DNA of 64,000 nt from Dyadobacter jiangsuensis (GTDB lineage: Bacteria > Bacteroidota > Bacteroidia > Cytophagales > Spirosomataceae): positions 186,001 through 250,000 of the forward strand of contig NZ_PYAS01000001.1 of the NCBI RefSeq assembly GCF_003014695.1, in the 5' to 3' direction. The notes under the pieces were generated by a model. That model made no database searches and was not told the DNA's origin. It saw only the letters and a list, made by a program, of their open reading frames with translations. Numbering within the stretch: the first letter of the stretch is position 1; the number at the start of each line of letters is the position of its first letter. This document shows, in pieces, positions 60,147 to 64,000 of the stretch. The position numbers were made by a program, and so were the translations under genes.

Positions 60147-62642
60147 ATGTCTTCCCCCACGATCAACACTTCCCGGGGCCTTTCGGCCAGTCAGGTGCTG
60201 GAATCACGCAGCAAGTATGGTGAGAATAAGGTGGAGGACAAAAGTGAAAGCGGTTTCTGGGCCGCCGTTTCTGGGCTCGTAAAGGAGCCGATGCTGATTT
60301 TGCTGATTGCCGCGTCAGCGATTTATTTTGTCACGGGTTCGCGCGGCGAAGGCTTTTTCATGCTCGGGGCGATCCTGGTCATTTCCATCATCTCGATTTA
60401 TCAGGACGGCAAAAGCCGGAATGCATTGCGCGAGCTTAAATCGCTTACCGAGCCCAAATGCAGGGTGATCCGGGACGGGCTTGAAATCGAGATCCTGAGA
60501 AACCATATTGTGGTCGGCGATTGGCTGATCATCGAGGAAGGGAACAAGATCCCGGCGGACGGCACCATTCGGGAAGCACACGATTTCTCCGTCAACGAAT
60601 CCATTCTTACCGGAGAATCACTGGCCGTCGCGAAAAATGAACGCGGAGACGAGGTTTTCCAGGGAACGCTGGTGGCGAGTGGCAGGGCTGTGGTGCAGGT
60701 GGCAGCCATTGGCGGGCAAACCAGGCTGGCGGCGATAGGGGCCAGTCTGGAATCGATAGAGCAGGAGCCGACGCCTTTGCAGGTGCAAATCACCAACTTC
60801 GTCAAGAAAATGGCCATTACTGGCGGTGCGGTGTTTCTGCTCGTGTGGGCGATCAACTACATCCGCACACAAGTGCTGTTGGACAGCCTCTTAAAAGCGC
60901 TGACCCTGGCGATGAGCATCTTGCCGGAGGAGATTCCGGTAGCATTTACCACTTTTATGGCGCTGGGAGCCTGGCGGTTGATGAAAATGGGGATCATCGT
61001 CAAGCGGACCCAGACAATAGAAACGCTTGGCAGTGCGACGGTGATTTGCACGGATAAAACCGGGACGATCACCGAGAACAAAATGCAACTGGCCAGTTTA
61101 TACATCCATGCCCAAAATCTGATTCAGGCGCCCGACGCCTCTCTGAGTGAACAGGGCAAGGACCTGCTGGCTGCGGCGATGTGGGCAAGTGAGCCTGTGC
61201 CTTTTGATCCGATGGAAATAGCTTTGCATGAGGCATACCGGACATTTGCGGCAGTCGACCTGCGCTCCGGGTTTAAGCTGGTATATGAGTATCCGTTAGA
61301 GGGGAAGCCCCCGATGATGACCCACGTGTTTGAAAACAGGAATTCGGAACGCATTATCGCTGCCAAGGGAGCGCCGGAAGCGCTCATGGCTGTTTCGGGG
61401 ATGTCGGAAGATGAAAAGCATTCGGTATGGGAGGCTATCAATACGCTTGCGGCGAAAGGTTACCGGGTGCTTGGGGTAGGGCAGAGCAGCTATTCTGAGA
61501 AAACATTTCCAGAAAAACAGCAGCAGCTGCCATTCCATTTTTTAGGATTGGTAGCCTTTTATGATCCTCCGAAAGAGAACATTAAATCTGTTTTTCAGGC
61601 ATTTGACAGGGCGGGCATCCAGGTCAAAATCATCACCGGCGATAATGCCGCCACGACGCAGAACATTGTAAGGCAGATTGGTTTCAACGGCGCTGAGCAG
61701 GTTTTGCTGGGCGAAGAACTCGTGGCGCTGGACGAAAAGGCCTTGCAGGACAGGGTGCTTCGGACGGGTATTTTTGCCAGGATGTTTCCCGAGGCAAAGC
61801 TGAGAGTGGTCAATGCCCTGAAAGCGAAGGGGCAGATTGTGGCTATGACGGGCGACGGCGTTAACGACGGGCCGGCATTAAAGGCCGCGCATATCGGGAT
61901 TGCGATGGGGAAAAAGGGGACTGAAATCGCCAAGCAGGCTTCCTCGCTGATCCTCGTTGATGATGATTTTGCCCGGATGGTGGATGCGGTGGCGATGGGA
62001 CGCAAAATATATGTTTCGCTTAAAAACGCGATCCGCTACATCATTTCGATCCATATCCCGATCATCCTGACCGTTTTTATCCCTCTGGCGTTGAGCTGGA
62101 CTTATCCCAATATCTTCACGCCGGTCCACATTATCTTTTTTGAAATGATCATGGGGCCGACCTGCTCGATCATTTATGAAAACGAGCCGCTGGAACAGGA
62201 TCTGCTGCTGCAAAAGCCCAGGCCGTTTACTTCAACTTTTTTTAGTTTGAAAGAACTTTCAGTCAGCATTCTGCAAGGGCTTGTGATTACGGCGGGTATG
62301 CTGGTGCTGTATCAATATGCATTGACGCAGTCGTACGACGAAAACCTAGCCCGCTCCATGGTTTTTATCGCCCTGCTGGCCGCAAATGTTTGTCTGACGC
62401 TCGTTAACCGTTCATTCCGCCATTCGATCTGGACTACTATCCGGTACAAAAACAACCTCGTTCTATTGATTATCGGTATCACGGTCGTGCTTTCGGTACT
62501 GATTTTTCTCATACCGGATGTTACCCGTTTTTTCAGCCTCGCGCCGGTGAATTTGAATCAGCTGCTGATCAGCATCGGTACCGGAATTTTGTTCACGATC
62601 TGGTACGAATTAGTCAAGATGTACAACCGCAACCGGGCATAG
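60147..62642 (+). CDS. P-type cation-transporting ATPase, PMCA/SERCA-like
   Basis: An 831-residue P2-type ATPase that uses ATP to pump cations across the inner membrane. Visible elements are the N-terminal cation ATPase domain (GLSASQVLESRSKYGENKV), TGES in the actuator, PEEIPVAFT in helix 4, the phosphorylated Asp303 in ICTDKTGT, KGAPEAL in the nucleotide domain, MTGDGVNDGPALK in the hinge and about five C-terminal helices. Calcium or a related ion is likely; the PEEIP rather than PEGLP in helix 4 makes the ion uncertain. A second P-type ATPase faces it 32 bases downstream. Confidence 0.93.
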   Translation: MSSPTINTSRGLSASQVLESRSKYGENKVEDKSESGFWAAVSGLVKEPMLILLIAASAIYFVTGSRGEGFFMLGAILVISIISIYQDGKSRNALRELKSLTEPKCRVIRDGLEIEILRNHIVVGDWLIIEEGNKIPADGTIREAHDFSVNESILTGESLAVAKNERGDEVFQGTLVASGRAVVQVAAIGGQTRLAAIGASLESIEQEPTPLQVQITNFVKKMAITGGAVFLLVWAINYIRTQVLLDSLLKALTLAMSILPEEIPVAFTTFMALGAWRLMKMGIIVKRTQTIETLGSATVICTDKTGTITENKMQLASLYIHAQNLIQAPDASLSEQGKDLLAAAMWASEPVPFDPMEIALHEAYRTFAAVDLRSGFKLVYEYPLEGKPPMMTHVFENRNSERIIAAKGAPEALMAVSGMSEDEKHSVWEAINTLAAKGYRVLGVGQSSYSEKTFPEKQQQLPFHFLGLVAFYDPPKENIKSVFQAFDRAGIQVKIITGDNAATTQNIVRQIGFNGAEQVLLGEELVALDEKALQDRVLRTGIFARMFPEAKLRVVNALKAKGQIVAMTGDGVNDGPALKAAHIGIAMGKKGTEIAKQASSLILVDDDFARMVDAVAMGRKIYVSLKNAIRYIISIHIPIILTVFIPLALSWTYPNIFTPVHIIFFEMIMGPTCSIIYENEPLEQDLLLQKPRPFTSTFFSLKELSVSILQGLVITAGMLVLYQYALTQSYDENLARSMVFIALLAANVCLTLVNRSFRHSIWTTIRYKNNLVLLIIGITVVLSVLIFLIPDVTRFFSLAPVNLNQLLISIGTGILFTIWYELVKMYNRNRA

Positions 62643-62674
62643 CGGAAACCCTTAGGAGCACCGGTGAATCGTGG

Positions 62675-64000
62675 CTATCCTTTTTGACCTGGGATAAACT
62701 TGGAGAGTTCGATTGCCGCAATACAGCCTACCGATACCAGGGCAGTCAGCGATAAACTATCCGTCGACAACGGTACCGTCTTGAAAAGCATTGTAAGTGC
62801 CGGAACATACAATAACAACACCTGCAAGCCGGTCGTCAGAACGATGGTCAGGAGCAACGGGACGTTTCGGAATATGCCAGCCGTGATAACCGATTGCCTC
62901 AGTGAGGAAACACTGAGGGCATTCCCCAACTGCACGATACACAACATCGTAAATACCATTGTCCGTTGGGTTGGGACTGTCATATTATGTCTGACTGCCA
63001 GGAACTGTAACAGAAAAGCCGCCGAGGCCATCAGTATGGCTGTCACCGCGATTCGCATGGCTAATCCCTGGGCAAACAGACTCTGGCCGGGAGGTACCGG
63101 CTGGCGGTTCATAATGCCTTTTTCGGCTTTCTGGGCCGCCAATGCTACTCCCGGCAGCCCGTCTGTGACCAGGTTGATCCACAATATATGAATGGGTAAC
63201 AGCGGGATTGCCAGACCGAAAACCGGGGCCAAAGCGATTACAAGGATTTCGCCCAGGTTGCAGGAAAGCACATAGGCGATGAATTTGCGGATATTGTCGT
63301 AAATCCTGCGCCCTTCCTTTACCGCCTTGACGATTGTAGAGAAATTATCATCCAGCAGCACCATTTCGGAGGCTTCCTTGGCAACGTCCGTGCCGGTAAT
63401 ACCCATTGCGACCCCGATATCGGCCTGTTTGAGTGATGGTGCGTCGTTGACGCCGTCGCCCGTCATGGCCACGAACTGTCCCTGGCTTTGCAATGCATGG
63501 ATGATTTTGAGTTTTTGTTCCGGGGAAACCCGCGCGTATACCGAAACCTCCCGCACAATAGCCTGTAATTGGGCGTCGTCCAGGTCCATCAGCTCCTTTC
63601 CCGTCAGGGTTTTGATAAGCCGCGTGCCGGCAATTTCCAGGCGCTCCGCGATAGAAGTGGCCGTCAATGGCTGGTCGCCGGTGATCATGACAACCCTGAT
63701 GCCGGCCGTCCGACAATCCCGTATTGCCTCAATCACGTTTTCGCGTGGCGGGTCGATCATCCCGGCCATTCCCAGAAAAAGCAGTGAATGCTCGTCCTCC
63801 AACGTTAGCGGGTCGGGGCGCTGGTCAATTATCTTGTAGGCAAAAAACAACACTCTTAATCCCTGGCGGGCCCATTCGCGGTTTTGGTCCAGCAAATCCT
63901 GGCGCTGTTCTTGCAGTACTTCGGTGATTCGGGAAGGTGCGCCTTTCACAAGCAAAAGGTACCGGTCCTGATAGGCGTGCAAAGTGGTCATTCTCATGCG
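62675..64000 (-). CDS. P-type cation-transporting ATPase, partial (C-terminal part)
   Basis: The frame is open to the right edge, so this is the last ~440 residues of an ATPase whose N-terminal helices, actuator and phosphorylation site lie beyond the window. The fragment has KGAPSRI, MITGDQPLTATSIA, VAMTGDGVNDAPSLKQADIG and six C-terminal helices (AYVLSCNLGEILVIALAPVF onward), with a PMCA/SERCA-like end. The ATG near 63997 is internal. It is convergent with the ATPase at 60147; the two are similar but not identical, so they are paralogues and could differ in ion or regulation. Confidence 0.92.
   Translation of the reverse strand, partial: RMRMTTLHAYQDRYLLLVKGAPSRITEVLQEQRQDLLDQNREWARQGLRVLFFAYKIIDQRPDPLTLEDEHSLLFLGMAGMIDPPRENVIEAIRDCRTAGIRVVMITGDQPLTATSIAERLEIAGTRLIKTLTGKELMDLDDAQLQAIVREVSVYARVSPEQKLKIIHALQSQGQFVAMTGDGVNDAPSLKQADIGVAMGITGTDVAKEASEMVLLDDNFSTIVKAVKEGRRIYDNIRKFIAYVLSCNLGEILVIALAPVFGLAIPLLPIHILWINLVTDGLPGVALAAQKAEKGIMNRQPVPPGQSLFAQGLAMRIAVTAILMASAAFLLQFLAVRHNMTVPTQRTMVFTMLCIVQLGNALSVSSLRQSVITAGIFRNVPLLLTIVLTTGLQVLLLYVPALTMLFKTVPLSTDSLSLTALVSVGCIAAIELSKFIPGQKG

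Overview
The window comes from a Bacteroidota chromosome and fits the Cytophagales best (a Dyadobacter- or Spirosoma-like organism). This is inferred from gene content: three SusC/SusD pairs, a hybrid two-component sensor (HTCS), a giant secreted protein with a type IX secretion (T9SS) tail, UTRA-GntR and AraC regulators beside glycan genes, and promoters of the Bacteroidota form TTG-N19-21-TAnnTTTG. I saw no rRNA, tRNA, CRISPR array, transposase or phage gene.

Layout. 1-4496 (+) is the end of a polysaccharide utilisation locus (PUL): SusC C-terminus, SusD, a DUF1735 lipoprotein and a DUF1080 protein. 4601-6023 (+) is a TetR regulator and a short-chain dehydrogenase, with three copies of one palindromic operator. 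6036-12191 (-) is a surface-polysaccharide operon (two glycosyltransferases, two methyltransferases, a Wzx flippase, GDP-mannose dehydratase) read from a clear promoter at 12253-12284; a Wzy-like polymerase lies divergently at 12603-14057. 14118-17939 holds a DsbA/YjbH-like protein, a small orphan, two tandem AraC regulators and a DUF6766 membrane protein.

17970-23482 is an alpha-glucan/trehalose island: a gutted GlgX/TreX remnant, a GH13 alpha-glucosidase, TreZ, and an FAD oxidoreductase with a Rieske tail. 23592-29676 is regulatory: a LuxR protein and an AraC-type response regulator, both with damaged receiver domains, then a full HTCS whose C-terminus resembles the AraC-type regulator. 30250-36576 encodes a 2108-residue T9SS protein built of four ~428-residue repeats, closed by a strong terminator.

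36662-41363 (-) is an isolated SusC/SusD pair; 41866-43032 is an OmpA-family protein; 43263-45859 is a TPR histidine kinase and NarL-type regulator with its own promoter. 45994-57624 is the most interesting locus: a GntR regulator facing a six-gene minus-strand operon (ExuT-like MFS transporter, L-fucose/L-arabinose isomerase-like enzyme, SusC, SusD, an 843-residue secreted protein of no family I recognise, SGNH hydrolase). A 13-bp motif recurs in the leaders of the first two genes, and a 10-bp version sits in the HTCS leader. 57788-60045 holds an AraC regulator divergent from a DoxX/Tat-deacetylase pair. The window ends with two P-type ATPases tail to tail, the second cut by the window edge.

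Functions are read from translated sequence and family knowledge only; no search was run. Where a signal peptide or family length indicated it, I moved the start to an internal ATG and said so.
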